A stretch of 64,000 nt of DNA from Deinandra increscens subsp. villosa (lineage: Eukaryota > Streptophyta > Magnoliopsida > Asterales > Asteraceae), in contig JBCNJP010000007.1 of the NCBI GenBank assembly GCA_039602395.1, positions 120,004,957-120,068,956 on the forward strand, in the 5' to 3' direction. Positions 1 through 11,187 of the stretch are shown piece after piece (positions within the stretch are counted from its first letter, which is position 1; the number at the start of each line of letters is the position of its first letter). The translations under genes were made by a program, and so were the position numbers. The notes below the pieces were generated by a model. The model did no database searches. It worked only from the letters and a program-made list of their open reading frames with translations, and was not told the DNA's origin.

Positions 1-482
1 TAAACTTGAATTCTATAAGGGATGTGAGTAATCCTAATTTATCTTTTATTAGCTGCTATTATAGAAAATGAAATGTTAAAGATGAAAGTATGAGATTGGC
101 TGTGTTACGTGATTGTTATGAGATGGGTGGATTCTGACCCGATTGGGTTAAGCTGGAAGTAAGTGAAGGTCCATAGTGTAAAACTTGGGCATGTTTTGAG
201 ATTCATGAGTGATCATGATCCTAGAATGCTTCTTTGAATGATTAAGCGATCTTGGTACAATCGTATTTGTGCCAAGGGCAATGTGTAAGGTGGAAATGTC
301 ATGGTTACGAGCAGTATAAATGAGAAATTTTATAGCTGGGGCTAACGGGTCAAACGGGTTGGAATGAATTATTCACGCTTTCTAACTTGTTATGTAACCC
401 TTCGTGCAAATAGAAATTGAAGCCATATTATGGAATGATGTTATGTGGTTGAGTAATATGACCCATTTGGGTTATGGTTGTG

Positions 483-531
<49 letters not shown>

Positions 532-1168
532 GTATGTTAAATGAAGGTATGTGTATAAGGGGAATATATTTAATGATCGATGTGAGGGTAAATATGATGA
601 ATTAGAGTGTGTGTTTATGTGGAGCATTATAATGTGACCCGTTTGGGTAAAGATGAATGTATATCATCTTGTGTGATATACTAAAAGTTGTAATGTGACA
701 GTTTGGTATGTTGTTAATTATGTACTTAATGTAGTAATATAACACGTAGTGATTGGTTGATTAACGTTATTGAATGTGATTGTGATTTGAAGGTAATGCG
801 GTATTAGATGGTGTTTGTATGATTATACACCATTGGAGTTAATTGTTGAATTGATCATGTCATATGATCACTATGGGGTATGATGAAAGTGACCCTTTTG
901 GGTTAAGCGGAATGGTTGTGGCAAAATGAGGTTCTATGGTGGTATTAGCCCTCAAACTGTTCCAACGGGAAAAAGTCAAGCGGCTTGGTACATTGCCAAT
1001 GTGCCAAGGTTAAATTATGGAGGAGAATTAGTAGCTGGAAATAGATATATGTTGAACTGATTTTTTTATGGGTAATGTCCTAGCGGGTCAAACGGGTTAG
1101 GAGGGTAATGTAAATGACTCTTTAACACCGTTAAATTGGTATGGATAGCAAAAGAATGGTCTAATAGC

Positions 1169-1204
<36 letters not shown>

Positions 1205-1755
1205 GGGTGTTTTTTTATACCTGGTTAAATCCGGGTTAGAAGAGCACAAAGAATGGGGCAAAGTACAAGCGAAAAACTACTTGAATGTGCAGGTGGGGGA
1301 GTCTGGGACGCCCAGAAGGGAGTCTGGACGCCTGGGGAGTCTGGACGCCCTTTTCCAGACGCAGGGGAGTCTGGACGCCATTTTTGGGGTCTGCCTACGC
1401 CCCTGGGCCATTTTTCATAATTTTTCATGAAATGTATTGTATTATGCGGTTTATTGCTTTAGGCCATTAATGCTAATGTGTTACTAGTGTTTTTGGCAGG
1501 TAGAACTTAGTTGACGGGTCAAGATCGAATCAAGGGGCTATGGAACCGAGCACCACATGTTTTGGGAACTACATGTCATGTTGTGATGAAATGAATGTTT
1601 TGTAACCATATGGTGATGAAACTGATTGTGTTTAACACTATGATATGGGAATGATGTATAATAATTGGTGGAATTTCTTAACTAAATGAAGGAATTTTCT
1701 AACTCTGATTTTCTAATGACGTTTAAACTTTTTAAACGGGATTGGGGGCCTTACA
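1..1755. mobile_element. 3' part of a large LTR (left end outside window)
   Basis: Non-coding sequence with internally repeated modules: the phrase GGGTCAAACGGGTT occurs near 347 and 1085, each preceded by related text about TTGGTAC and GTGCCAAGG. It ends in GGGGGCCTTACA, a typical LTR terminus. The sequence right after 1755 (TAAAACATAATTTAATC) recurs at 44323 without the LTR, so 44323 looks like the unoccupied form of this insertion site. AT microsatellites lie at about 484-528 and 1172-1200, and a short GC-rich minisatellite of GGAGTCTGGACGCC units at about 1296-1385. Whether this is a solo LTR or belongs to a full element cannot be told. Ty3-gypsy is my guess from size and style. Confidence 0.5.
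1296..1385. repeat. GC-rich minisatellite, GGAGTCTGGACGCC units
   Basis: Four to five imperfect copies of GGAGTCTGGACGCC in an otherwise AT-rich LTR. Small ORFs here on both strands are by-products of the repeat. Confidence 0.6.
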
Positions 1756-1929
1756 TAAAACATAATTTAATCCGTGTTGTGTTCGATGACATGTTGTTGT
1801 GTTTTGTATAAAATGAGACGGTTGGGATGAAATGGGTCAAAACTTATAGAAGTTGAAATCAATATATATATATATATATATATATATGGTCACGTAAATA
1901 CTTTTTTATCACTAATATATATATATATA
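1756..1929. repeat. Dispersed repeat, second copy at 44323-44510
   Basis: About 130 bp of near-identical sequence, beginning TAAAACATAATTTAATC and running into an (AT)n tract followed by GGT.ACGTAAATA, is found again at 44323-44510. Here it is interrupted on the right by the Helitron and on the left by the LTR. Family unknown. Confidence 0.7.
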
Positions 1930-2857
1930 TCTAAACTATATAATAAACAAAAAGTTTGTTCCTACTTTAATTAGTAAAAAAGGACACTTGTCATCACCAC
2001 AAATTTTTGGATTAAATCTAAGTTTAAATAAATAATTATCCAAATAGTAAATTTCCATATTAGGGTTTATTTAGTTTAAACTTTTAATAAGTAATTATCC
2101 AATAATTAATTATTAAAATACAAATTTTTATATTAAAGTTGGTAATTATCCAAATACTAAATTTTAGTATTAAGGTTAATATTTTATTCAAGATAATATT
2201 TTTATTGCTTATATATTATTTTATTAAAATAATATATTTTATTGCATATACTTTAGTACATTAATATAATACTTATAATACTTTATTCATAATAATATTT
2301 TAACTAAATATTATACATGTATTATAAAATATTTTATTCCATTATCATCTATTATTATAAAAGGAAAGTTTTTGGACACATTTCATTCTCACATTCAACC
2401 TCATAATAATTTTTCCTCTTAAATCATCCCCTCTTATTTTTAGTTTTTGTATTTTCATGGCAATAAATAAAAATTATTTATTGTATGGATAATCACAAGC
2501 CTAATTAATCAATTAATTTTTATTTTCATGACAATAAGTAAAATATATTTATTGTAGGGATAATCAACCACCATAATTAATCAATTATTTGTATTTCCAA
2601 GGTAATAAATAAAATATATTTATTGTAGAGATAATCACTAACATAATTAAATAATTATTTAAAAAAAACTTTTTTCTTTTAAAAAGAAAAGTTTTAGATA
2701 TATATATCCGACTTTTTATTTATTGCATCCTAAATTATTTAATAACTAATTATTTAATTACTAAATTAAATATATAATATAATTTACTAAATTACAATTT
2801 AAAAAGTTCTATAACATTTTTATCGCAGCCGTGCGATGCACGGGGTATAAAAACTAN
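1930..2857 (+). mobile_element. Non-autonomous Helitron
   Basis: It starts with TCTAAACTATATAATAAA after an A, like plant Helitron 5' ends (TC...). It ends with a perfect 6-bp hairpin, CCGTGC-GAT-GCACGG (2829-2843), followed by GTATAAAAACTA, where the assembly gap hides the last base of the expected CTAG/CTRR end. About 930 bp, very AT-rich, with no ORF. Repeated internal phrases (TTATTGTA.GGATAATCA around 2475, 2560 and 2620) suggest internal amplification. Rolling-circle transposition is known for the class. The last base is hidden, so the end is not fully proven. Confidence 0.65.
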
Positions 2858-3356
2858 NNNNNNNNNNNNNNNNNNNNNNNNNNNNNNNNNNNNNNNNNNN
2901 NNNNNNNNNNNNNNNNNNNNNNNNNNNNNNNNNNNNNNNNNNNNNNNNNNNNNNNNNNNNNNNNNNNNNNNNNNNNNNNNNNNNNNNNNNNNNNNNNNNN
3001 NNNNNNNNNNNNNNNNNNNNNNNNNNNNNNNNNNNNNNNNNNNNNNNNNNNNNNNNNNNNNNNNNNNNNNNNNNNNNNNNNNNNNNNNNNNNNNNNNNNN
3101 NNNNNNNNNNNNNNNNNNNNNNNNNNNNNNNNNNNNNNNNNNNNNNNNNNNNNNNNNNNNNNNNNNNNNNNNNNNNNNNNNNNNNNNNNNNNNNNNNNNN
3201 NNNNNNNNNNNNNNNNNNNNNNNNNNNNNNNNNNNNNNNNNNNNNNNNNNNNNNNNNNNNNNNNNNNNNNNNNNNNNNNNNNNNNNNNNNNNNNNNNNNN
3301 NNNNNNNNNNNNNNNNNNNNNNNNNNNNNNNNNNNNNNNNNNNNNNNNNNNNNNNN
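2857..3356. other. Assembly gap (500 N)
   Basis: Exactly 500 N, so probably a placeholder of unknown true size. It splits a retroelement: the body of the gypsy-type element whose antisense ORF and 3' LTR lie to the right is missing. Confidence 0.99.
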
Positions 3357-3408
3357 AAGTAAACGTATGAATGCAAAAACACATGCAAATGTAGGTCAAA
3401 ATAGCTAC

Positions 3409-4090
3409 CTTTACCCTTCTTCAAGACAACAAAACGCTGGCCATCAGGGAGCCCCTTCTTGCTCAAACCAACCATCACTAGAAGGCCTTCAGCGAAGGTT
3501 TTACAAGGAGTGGGATGGTCGGAGAGGCGTTTGAGCAGCCCAGCATCAAAGCCGGTCTTAGGGGGTGGATCGTTGATGAGCGTGTCATCAGGAAGAAGGG
3601 GAAGTACCTCGGGAAGAAAATCAGAGGAAACGAAAAAATAGCTATCTTTCCAATTGTGAAGGCAGTTGAGTATGGAATCAGTACAAGACGGGTACTTAGG
3701 GGCGCGACGCTTCTCAAAAGTTAACCAACTACCATCACGCCGGAATTTGTAGAACCGCCGGAAAAGAGGCACTGACGGATCTCCGGCAACGGCTTTGCAT
3801 GCCACCTCAAAATGAACGATTTTAAGAAAAGCAAGAGGATGAACTTGCGAAAAATGACATTTGTAAAAACGCAAAACAGACACAAGAAAAGAAGACAAGG
3901 GGTACCGAACATTACACTGACGGAAAGTAGCAGTGTAAATTGTTACCCGATCAGCGACGGCCACGGCCCGCTCCTCCGGCAGGGGCAACCGTGGGTTCAA
4001 ACGATCAGGAATGCCAAAGTCGGCAACAAAAGAGTTTAGATCGTCGGCCGTCATAACAGATGGGACAGATAAAAGATCTACCCGAACCAT
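3409..4090 (-). CDS. Antisense ORF of a gypsy-type element (Transposase_28-like), partial
   Basis: A reading frame of about 227 codons on the minus strand, starting at the ATG at 4090. It has the feel of the plant 'putative gypsy type transposon' domain: a segment YPLSSFLVSVLRFYKCHFSQ, then FEVACKA and PLFRRFYKF..DGSWLTFEKR. At 3409/3408 the frame meets a good splice donor (AAAG/GTAGCT), so coding probably stops there and continues past an intron hidden in the gap. In Tat-type Ty3-gypsy elements such an ORF is known to lie antisense between integrase and the 3' LTR. That fits the plus-strand LTR downstream. Function unknown. The continuation through the N stretch is not evidence. Confidence 0.6.
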
Positions 4091-4455
4091 GAAAAAAGTA
4101 GAAAAAGAAAAGGAGAGCTAACCTGCAAGGAGAAAAAAACGATAATGGCGGAAAAACCCCAATCGGCAGTCGTTTGGAGAGGGAGAAGAGATTGCAATTA
4201 AGTGCAATCTCGAATTTAAAGAAGTTAAATGGGCCGAAAGTCGCGGCAGAAACCGCCACGTGACGGACAAGACGCGCAGTAAAATCCTGGCCACAAGTCG
4301 TGGGTCCAGCTGTAACCGCCCAGGGGTAAAGCGGTAAAAACAGCAACCAGCGATAGGGCAGCCTTTTATTGGAGCATCTTTTTAAGTAAAACGTGGGCCA
4401 GAAAAAGGTAAGCAAATTAAGCCCACCCCTTTTTTCACTTAGGACCTCAAAAGGG
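4091..4455. other. Region between antisense ORF and 3' LTR
   Basis: No gene seen. Purine-rich runs on the plus strand (around 4090-4150, and AAAAGGGC just before 4456) could be polypurine tracts of the plus-strand element. On the minus strand this would be the promoter and 5' UTR of the antisense ORF. Confidence 0.4.
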
Positions 4456-5093
4456 CTGGACTTGGGGGGACTTATTAGGTTATACCCCCAGAAGGCCATT
4501 CGTAAGGGCCTCGAATAAAAGAAGGGCTACAAAGAAGCACCTCCGACGCGACGGGCTATGTAGAAGCCCTTGCCCTCGATGACGGGCCAAGGATACCATC
4601 TTGGGTATCATCATGGCGGAAGGGATAAGACGAACTCGGCAAAGAGAATGAGCAAGTAAGTGTAGGGGATCTAGCCGACAAGAAGGACAGGCAGGTACGA
4701 GGAGGTACGATGGGACAGGTGACGTGATTAGCATCTCTGCAGAGTCCAGCCTGTTTCTCGGCGCTCGAAGCTCCTGCAGCCCCATCAGGCATTTAATGCG
4801 GGGAAAGGAGACGTGAAAGGCAAAATGACCGTTTCACCCTCGCAAGCCACTATATAAGCACGACTTAGCCAAACGGGTAAAGGATCCAAATTCTCACGAA
4901 CACTTTCTTTACTTACTCGATATCTCTCCTCAAACATACACTTACTCTCACGCCGGAGTGTTGTCACGAAGACCCCCTTCGGGGCCCTTCGTGTCAAGGC
5001 TAACGGTGTTGCTGTTTTGCAGGAATCTTCACAAGGCCCATCCACGTGTAGCTAACCTCCGATAATCCTACCCCGGGATTCTGGGACGCAACA
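4456..5093 (+). mobile_element. Probable 3' LTR of gypsy-type (Tat-like) element
   Basis: Promoter-like layout on the plus strand: a TATA box (CTATATAAGCACG, about 4851), then a pyrimidine-rich leader. The end at about 5093 reads GGGACGCAACA. The start is uncertain; I chose TGGACTTGGGG after a short purine run. With the antisense ORF to the left this fits the 3' end of a plus-strand element whose gag-pol is lost in the gap. No target duplication can be checked because the left side is N. Confidence 0.45.
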
Positions 5094-5372
5094 TCTTACT
5101 AGCTTTTTACCGATAAAACTAATTATTAATTGTAACATATATGAAAAGTTTTAAAGTATTTCACCCAAATTGATGGAAAACCATGGCTAACAAAAAGCAG
5201 TGCTTTGAACAAATTATTTGAATACTCTTTATGAACATATATTCTACACCAAAACCTTTTGAATTCTCTCCGATTCTTCTAAACACTCACAAATCTTCTT
5301 CTACAATCTCTAATTGAAATGGATCCTAAGGTTCAAATGAAGCGTTAAACGACCCGTCTATTTCTTAAGTTG
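5094..5372. other. Unassigned AT-rich spacer
   Basis: About 280 bp with no recognisable gene or repeat. Confidence 0.5.
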
Positions 5373-5381
5373 TTTATTTTT

Positions 5382-6489
5382 GGAAAATTGGATTTAAATA
5401 ATCCCATCTTTTACATGTTGGCCGACAATAATCCCATATTTAAATATCATTTTCACCAGTCCCAACTTTCACCCAATTTTTTTTTTAATGGACCCGCCGT
5501 TAACTTTTTTAACACCGTTAAATACTTGCTTACGTGGCATGTTGACATGTAATATACCTTTTAGTTTTTAATTTCATTTTCCACATCATATTAATCGATC
5601 CAATTGTAGGAGAGAGAAACCATCTTCATTAACAAAAACCGTATGAACTATATATGCTTCGAACATAAATTCAAATCAAAATGATGATAAAACGCTTGCA
5701 AATCATGGAATTAAACACATATTCTTGTTTGAAATTAACACCCGAGCAGAAAGAGATGTGGTTTGATATATTTTGGTAATGATTCAAGCATGAACACGAT
5801 GAAGACGATGAAGAACGCCGTTTTTTCTGTGATTTTTCAATGTTAATCAAAACTCAAGGAAATTTGAATCTAGAACTTGCAATGATCTCGAAACTCTGAA
5901 CTGAAAACAATGGAACTAAGTTTTAGATGTAATTGTGAGTGCTTAAGAATCCACCATGGAAGAACTTTAAGGAAGAAGATGACGGTAATTTCCGATCTCT
6001 TTCAAAACTGAATCAAACATAGATTTGATTGCACCGAAAGACTCGTATGATCAAACCGAGTAAGATAATACTAACATTAACACGAACAATAATCAGTAAC
6101 AACATTATGTAAAATCAGGAATATGATGGATCGATATTTTTTTTTTAGTTTTTGGGAGCAGGATCGACTTATTTTGGGAATGGGGATGAATCGACTTTTT
6201 TTTTGGGGGGGGGGGGGTGGGGGTGGATCGATTTTTTTTTTTTATTTATTTTACGTATTAGAGGATATCTAATTTGGAATATTATATGAAAAAAGAATTA
6301 AAAAAATTGAAGAGATTATTACATGTCAGCATGTCACGTCAGCAAGTATTTAACGGTGTTAAAGAAAGTTAACGGCGGGTCCATTAAAAAGAAATTGGGT
6401 GATAGTTGGGACTGGTGGAAATGATATTTAAATGTGGGATTATTGCCAGCCAACAAGTAAAAGATGAGATTATTTAAATCCAATTTTCC
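5382..6489. mobile_element. Non-autonomous Mutator-type foldback element
   Basis: Long inverted repeats of about 170 bp (5382-5552 and 6322-6489) begin with GGAAAATTGGATTTAAATAA on each side. They are flanked by a perfect 9-bp direct repeat, TTTATTTTT (5373-5381 and 6490-6498), the size made by Mutator transposases. The interior is non-coding; a G-run occurs near 6206. Short ORFs in the two arms mirror each other and are not genes. Related ends occur at 18340, 43258 and 52317. Confidence 0.85.
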
Positions 6490-6498
6490 TTTATTTTT

Positions 6499-7255
6499 TA
6501 TTAACTTGTTTAGTTTTATTAAATTATAGATTACTAGCAACCAACAAACACACTTGGCTTTTTGGGTTTGAATTACCGAGTGTTTTCATTCGATCATAGC
6601 ACGCGATGAATATAGTACTCATCATCAACTTTACGGGAAATTCCATGAAGTGAAAAAGAAAAACACAAAGTTTTGCGCATCTATAACAACTTTTTAATCG
6701 GACGACAAAGTGGTTGGAACAAAATTGACATCATGACGCGGGCTTAAGAACAATACTGAGCATATGAGGGAAGTAACTTTTCCCATTTTGCGGTTTGAGA
6801 GGTTGTCAAAGGCCACCCAAATTGGGCAACGGTGTGTGAAATGCTTGAAGACATGAACGTGGGTAGTGGTTCCAAACGCACGAAGACATCATAGGACAAC
6901 GTGTTGGAAATTCAGTAACGATTAGAACAATCGTTAATAACGATTCAACCGATCGTTTAATTACAATACAGAAACAATAATAAACTAAATACAAAGGAGA
7001 TAGAACAGTATGCGAAAAACACCACAAAAATATGATCACGAACAGCAGCAAACTATGTTCCTGAAAACAAAAAAACACAGAAGAGAAAACGAGAGAAACC
7101 GGACTTGTGTTTGACACAATTCCCTTAAACAGATTCGACGTCTGTTCCCGGGCTTGTCTATTTTCGTGTATAAGTACACGAGTTGCTGGGAGGGACAAAG
7201 CAAAATGAGTCGCCGTTGCTGCAGGCCCCTCATCTTCATTAACAGCCGAAAAAGT
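6499..7255. other. Spacer with an unrecognised minus-strand ORF (6806-7288)
   Basis: A 160-codon minus-strand ORF starts at an ATG at 7288. Its first 60 or so residues look protein-like (charged, mixed); the rest is hydrophobic and rich in F, V and L, as expected of translated AT-rich non-coding DNA. It could be a captured exon, or chance. I recognise no family. Confidence 0.2.
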
Positions 7256-7666
7256 GATAGACTTGGTGGGTGTCGAACTGTCGATCATGTTTTGATTTAG
7301 AATTTATGAATTATTAATAAACAACATATAATATTTTTAAAAAATAAAATCACATAAGTTTATAATTCTTACAGTTCCTTCTTATTTTAATTATCTTATT
7401 TGTACATTTTTTTATTAGGTATATGATCATATAGGTGCTTTTCATTTTTAATTTTTTAATTTTTTAATTTTTTTTTTAATGTTTTAATGGATTTTAAAGG
7501 ACATGATGGGTATAGTTGAACAAACGACCACGTGAATAAACACAGAAGTTGAACAGAACGATAGGCTTGGTGGGTGATGATGTTTTGGTTTTGAATTTAT
7601 GATATATTAAAAAATAACTTATAATATTAAAAAGTTAAATCAAATCACATAAGTTTATAATTCTTA
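7256..7666. repeat. Direct duplication of about 110 bp (7256-7370 and 7560-7666)
   Basis: Both copies run from GATAG.CTTGGTGGGTG to CACATAAGTTTATAATTCTTA. The right copy is interrupted by the Harbinger element exactly at TTA, and sequence resembling the left copy's continuation (TTTGTACATNTTT, TATATGATCATATAG) resumes after 9668. The duplication therefore predates the insertion. Confidence 0.75.
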
Positions 7667-9665
7667 GGGCATGCGGTATGGGGGCGTGGAAGGGCCGTTC
7701 AACGCCAAAACGCCGTGGAACACCGCCCCCCACGCGCGTTTTGGCTTTGCGTGATCCATCGCCGTGGACTTCTCAACGGCGTTTTTATTTGTTTGTTCCG
7801 AGAAGAAGACCGTTAAACGGTCATAAAAATAGCCGTTGGCTATTTAAAAAAAAAAAAAAATCTTTTTAATTTTTAAACCTATTTAAACCCTTCATTTATC
7901 AAAAAATCTCACACCATCACCATTTCTCATCTTAAAAATACCATCTCTCATCTTAAAAAAAATGTCTTCATCCATTTCCTCCTCTTCTAATCCCGACACT
8001 TCTTCGGACGAATCATCCGATCGTGCTGCGAAAATGTTTTTTCAGATTATGGTTCATCGTCATCAACGTCGTCTCAACGCTCGAGCGAACCGCGTATTAA
8101 CTCGAAGTGCTCGTCTCAACAGAAATCGTGAAGAGGGTCAACAAATGTTGATGAGAGATTATTTCAACGACAATTGTGTTTATCCACCGCATATGTTCCA
8201 TCAACGTTTTCGTATGAATCGTTCACTATTTTTAAGAATAGTGAACGATTTAGAGCGCGAGCATCCATGGTTCCCACAAAGGAGTGACGCAAGAGGTCGG
8301 ATTGGTTTTACTCCTTTGCAAAAGTGCACGGCGGCCCTACGTATGATGGCGTACGGCACAACGGGTGATGGTTTCGACGAGTATTTGAGGATGTCCGATC
8401 GCACACTTAGGTCGTGTTTGCAAAAGTTTTCCAAAGGTATTATTTAAATTTCATTATCATATATCATTATTTATTTTAGTTATTTATTTTAATTATTTAT
8501 TTTAATTACTATTTTAATTATTTATTTGAATTAGTTATTTTAATTAATTGTTTTAATGGTTTATTTTAATTATTTATATTAGGTATTTATAGATTGTACC
8601 AGAGGAAATATTTACGTCGACCAACAGCGAGCGACATCAGGCAACTCTACGAGTTTCACGAAAACAAATGGGGTTTTCGTGGAATGCTCGGCAGCATTGA
8701 CTGCACACACTGGGAGTGGAAGAATTGTCCCAACGCTTGGAGGGCACAATTCATGCGTGGTGATCATTCTCATCCTACAATAATGCTCGAAGCTGTGGCG
8801 TCATATGACATGTGGATATGGCATCAATTTTTTGGAGTTGCGGGATCCAACAACGACATCAATGTCATGGATCGGTCACCCATTTGGGATGATATCGTAG
8901 AGGGTCGTGAACCCGACTCGTCTTTTGAACTACGAGGTGTCACTTACAAACGTGGTTACTATTTGGCAGATGGGATATATCCCGACTATTCCACTATTGT
9001 CAAAGGATTCACAGCTCCCATTGGTGAGAGACGTAAAATATTCACCGATGCTCAAACCGCCGCTCGAAAGGATGTTGAACGCACTTTTTCTAGGTTAAAA
9101 GGTAAGTGGCACATCATTGCGAATCCCGCACGTATTTGGCACCAAGACAAGATAGCAAACGTTATGCGGGCTTGTTTAATTTTACATAATATGATTCTCG
9201 AGGATGAGGGCAAAGCGATTTGTCAATTTAACGAGGCGGAATTGGATGCGACATACCCAGAAATTAACGAAGAGAAAAAACGAGCTAATCGTCAGGAAAT
9301 ACGAGATCGAAACATCCATATCCAACTTAAAGCGGATTTGATCGAAGATATCTACGAGCGTTCTCAATGATTTTAGTTTGTGTAATTTCGTATTTTCTTT
9401 TTTTGTCAAAAAATGTAATGTTTTATTTTTATGTTGAATAAAAATATTTTTAACTCCTTTGGAATTGTTTATGTTTTATTTTTTATTAATTAAAATGTTT
9501 AAGTATTATTTAAATTTTTAAAAAAAAAGTAAAAAAAAAATATTAAATTAATCTTTCAACACCACACCATGTATACCACACATGGTGTTGAAAGATGGTG
9601 TTATCCAGTCATCGCCTACGTGGCAGTTTCAACACCATGTTCAACACCAACCATACCACATGCCC
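7667..9665 (+). mobile_element. PIF/Harbinger transposon, apparently complete
   Basis: Terminal inverted repeats GGGCATGCGGTATGG (left) and, reading inward from the right, GGGCATGTGGTATGG. The target duplication is TTA on both sides (7664-7666 and 9666-9668), as expected for Harbinger (TWA). It is 1,999 bp long and carries one uninterrupted transposase gene. No second Myb-like ORF, which most PIF/Harbinger elements carry, is present. The right subterminal region has several copies of the phrase CAACACCA and its complement, possible transposase binding sites. It sits inside one copy of a local duplication. Confidence 0.9.
7962..9370 (+). CDS. PIF/Harbinger DDE transposase (ALP1/HARBI1-like)
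   Basis: Two exons, 7962-8436 and 8583-9370, encode 420 residues. The intron is AT-rich with GT/AG ends (AAAG/GTATTA ... TATATTAG/GTATTT), and splicing restores a smooth frame into the conserved YLRRPT block. The DDE_Tnp_4 triad is visible: D198 in GSIDCTHW, D288 in YYLADGIYPD, E324 in DVERTFSRLK. The N-terminus is serine-rich then basic. The family cuts and pastes the element; in plants it normally needs a Myb-like partner encoded by a second ORF, absent here. No stop or frameshift, so the protein may be functional, or a domesticated relative may supply the activity. The start ATG follows an A-rich leader and is the first in frame. Confidence 0.9.
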
Positions 9666-9668
9666 TTA

Positions 9669-10902
9669 CAATTCTTTTTTTTTTCTTTCTGATTTGTACA
9701 TATTTACATATATGATCATATAGTCAGTTATCTATTGAACATCTATATTTGAAATAAATAATACATGCAGAAGTACAAATAAATATCTAGTACTCTAGTA
9801 GTACAATAAGATGTACTAAGATGTACTGATATTTAGCAATGAAGTACCCATACAATTTGTAGTACATAACTCACCAATTAGTATAAGTAATGTGGATACA
9901 TTGATACAATCATCACAAGATATGATAACAAGTGGTAGAGATATCCAACAGGTGTGACATGAGAACACATGTGAAAAGGGCTTAATTACGAGCTTATACT
10001 TTCACGTGTTCTCAGGTCGCCCCTGCAGGATTTTCTTTGCTCGGAAAGTTTTGTCCAGGTATCTATCGAGTAGACCAAACTGGTTGTTTAAATCTTAGGA
10101 GACTATTCAAGTTTTTTTTTTTTTAATTTATTTTTTATATTGCTTTGTGGTTCAAAATGTCAAAAGCGGCAACTAAAAGGTAGGAACAAGGAAATGGTTC
10201 GGTTTGACACTTGGTAAGTTGGTAACCTTTTTTTTTTTTTTTTTTTTTTACTTTCTAAGTTTTATAAATAACTAATGTGCATTTATATGAAAAAACCATT
10301 ATTTTATTATGATATTTAGGGGTGGGTATAACACGACCCGGCTCGAAAATACCAATATGACGTTGCGGACCAGCTCCAAAACACACCAAATTGGTCTCGT
10401 TATTTATTTGGTTTTGTTCACTTATTTGAAATATTTTCTCGTTAAGGTCATCCATTGTGGTTTAGATATGTAATGTGTGATTAGATGAAGGTGAAAAATG
10501 GTTAAATGGTGTCACACCCAGATGGTCCAGTGAGAGTAATAAAGATGTATAATGGTATTTGTGTGAATGTAAGGTTTAGTTATAAAAATATAGATGATAT
10601 ATAATTATATGATTGATGAAAAAAAAAATATTTAATTTTTAACTTTAGCATTATCACCATTGTGGAAGGGTGATCACACCCTATCACACATTCTCACCCA
10701 AGGGCGGTGTTCACTAGGCACGTTATCATCATCACAATAATCATCACGCAACCATTACAATTTGTTGTTGTCCCAAAGGAATAATCAAATGGAAAATGGT
10801 GTGCTTTATAATTTACATGTTGTGTATGAGAAAATCGGTTAAAACAAAGGGTCCACTAAATGACTTGAAACGATTGATGTAACTTTCTGATTATGTATGT
10901 TC
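9669..10902. other. Intergenic, poly-T tracts and one hairpin
   Basis: No gene recognised. It contains a long T-run near 10230-10250, an imperfect hairpin at 9956-10018 and AT-rich filler. The minus-strand ORF at 10255-10455 is short and unconvincing. Confidence 0.5.
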
Positions 10903-11187
10903 TGTTGGACTTAATTCCAGCTTAACGGGCTATACGAGCCCATGCAAGTCCACCCTAATCCTATTAATTATCTAAAGGAAGTGATAATTATCTGGGAATC
11001 CTAATTAATTGTTTAAAGGAATTAATTAACTATTTAGAAGTTGTATTAGGGTTAGGAGTTCTTTTCTTGTTTATCAAGTTTTTGTTCTCTATATAATCTC
11101 AATAACCAAAAGGATTGTGGTTATGAGAGTACCATTGTAACTTGAGTTTTGAGTGAATTTTCTCTAGTTATAATTTGTGAGTTTACA
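10903..11187 (+). mobile_element. Possible solo or remnant LTR
   Basis: It begins TGTTGGACTTAATTCC, has a TATA-like stretch (CTATATAATCTC, about 11089), and could end at TTTACA (11187). No primer site, partner LTR or target duplication was found, so this is tentative. Confidence 0.25.

Noticed and set aside
2792..3408. Long ORFs crossing the N gap on both strands
   Set aside because: They are created by translating N as open sequence; nothing supports coding inside the gap.
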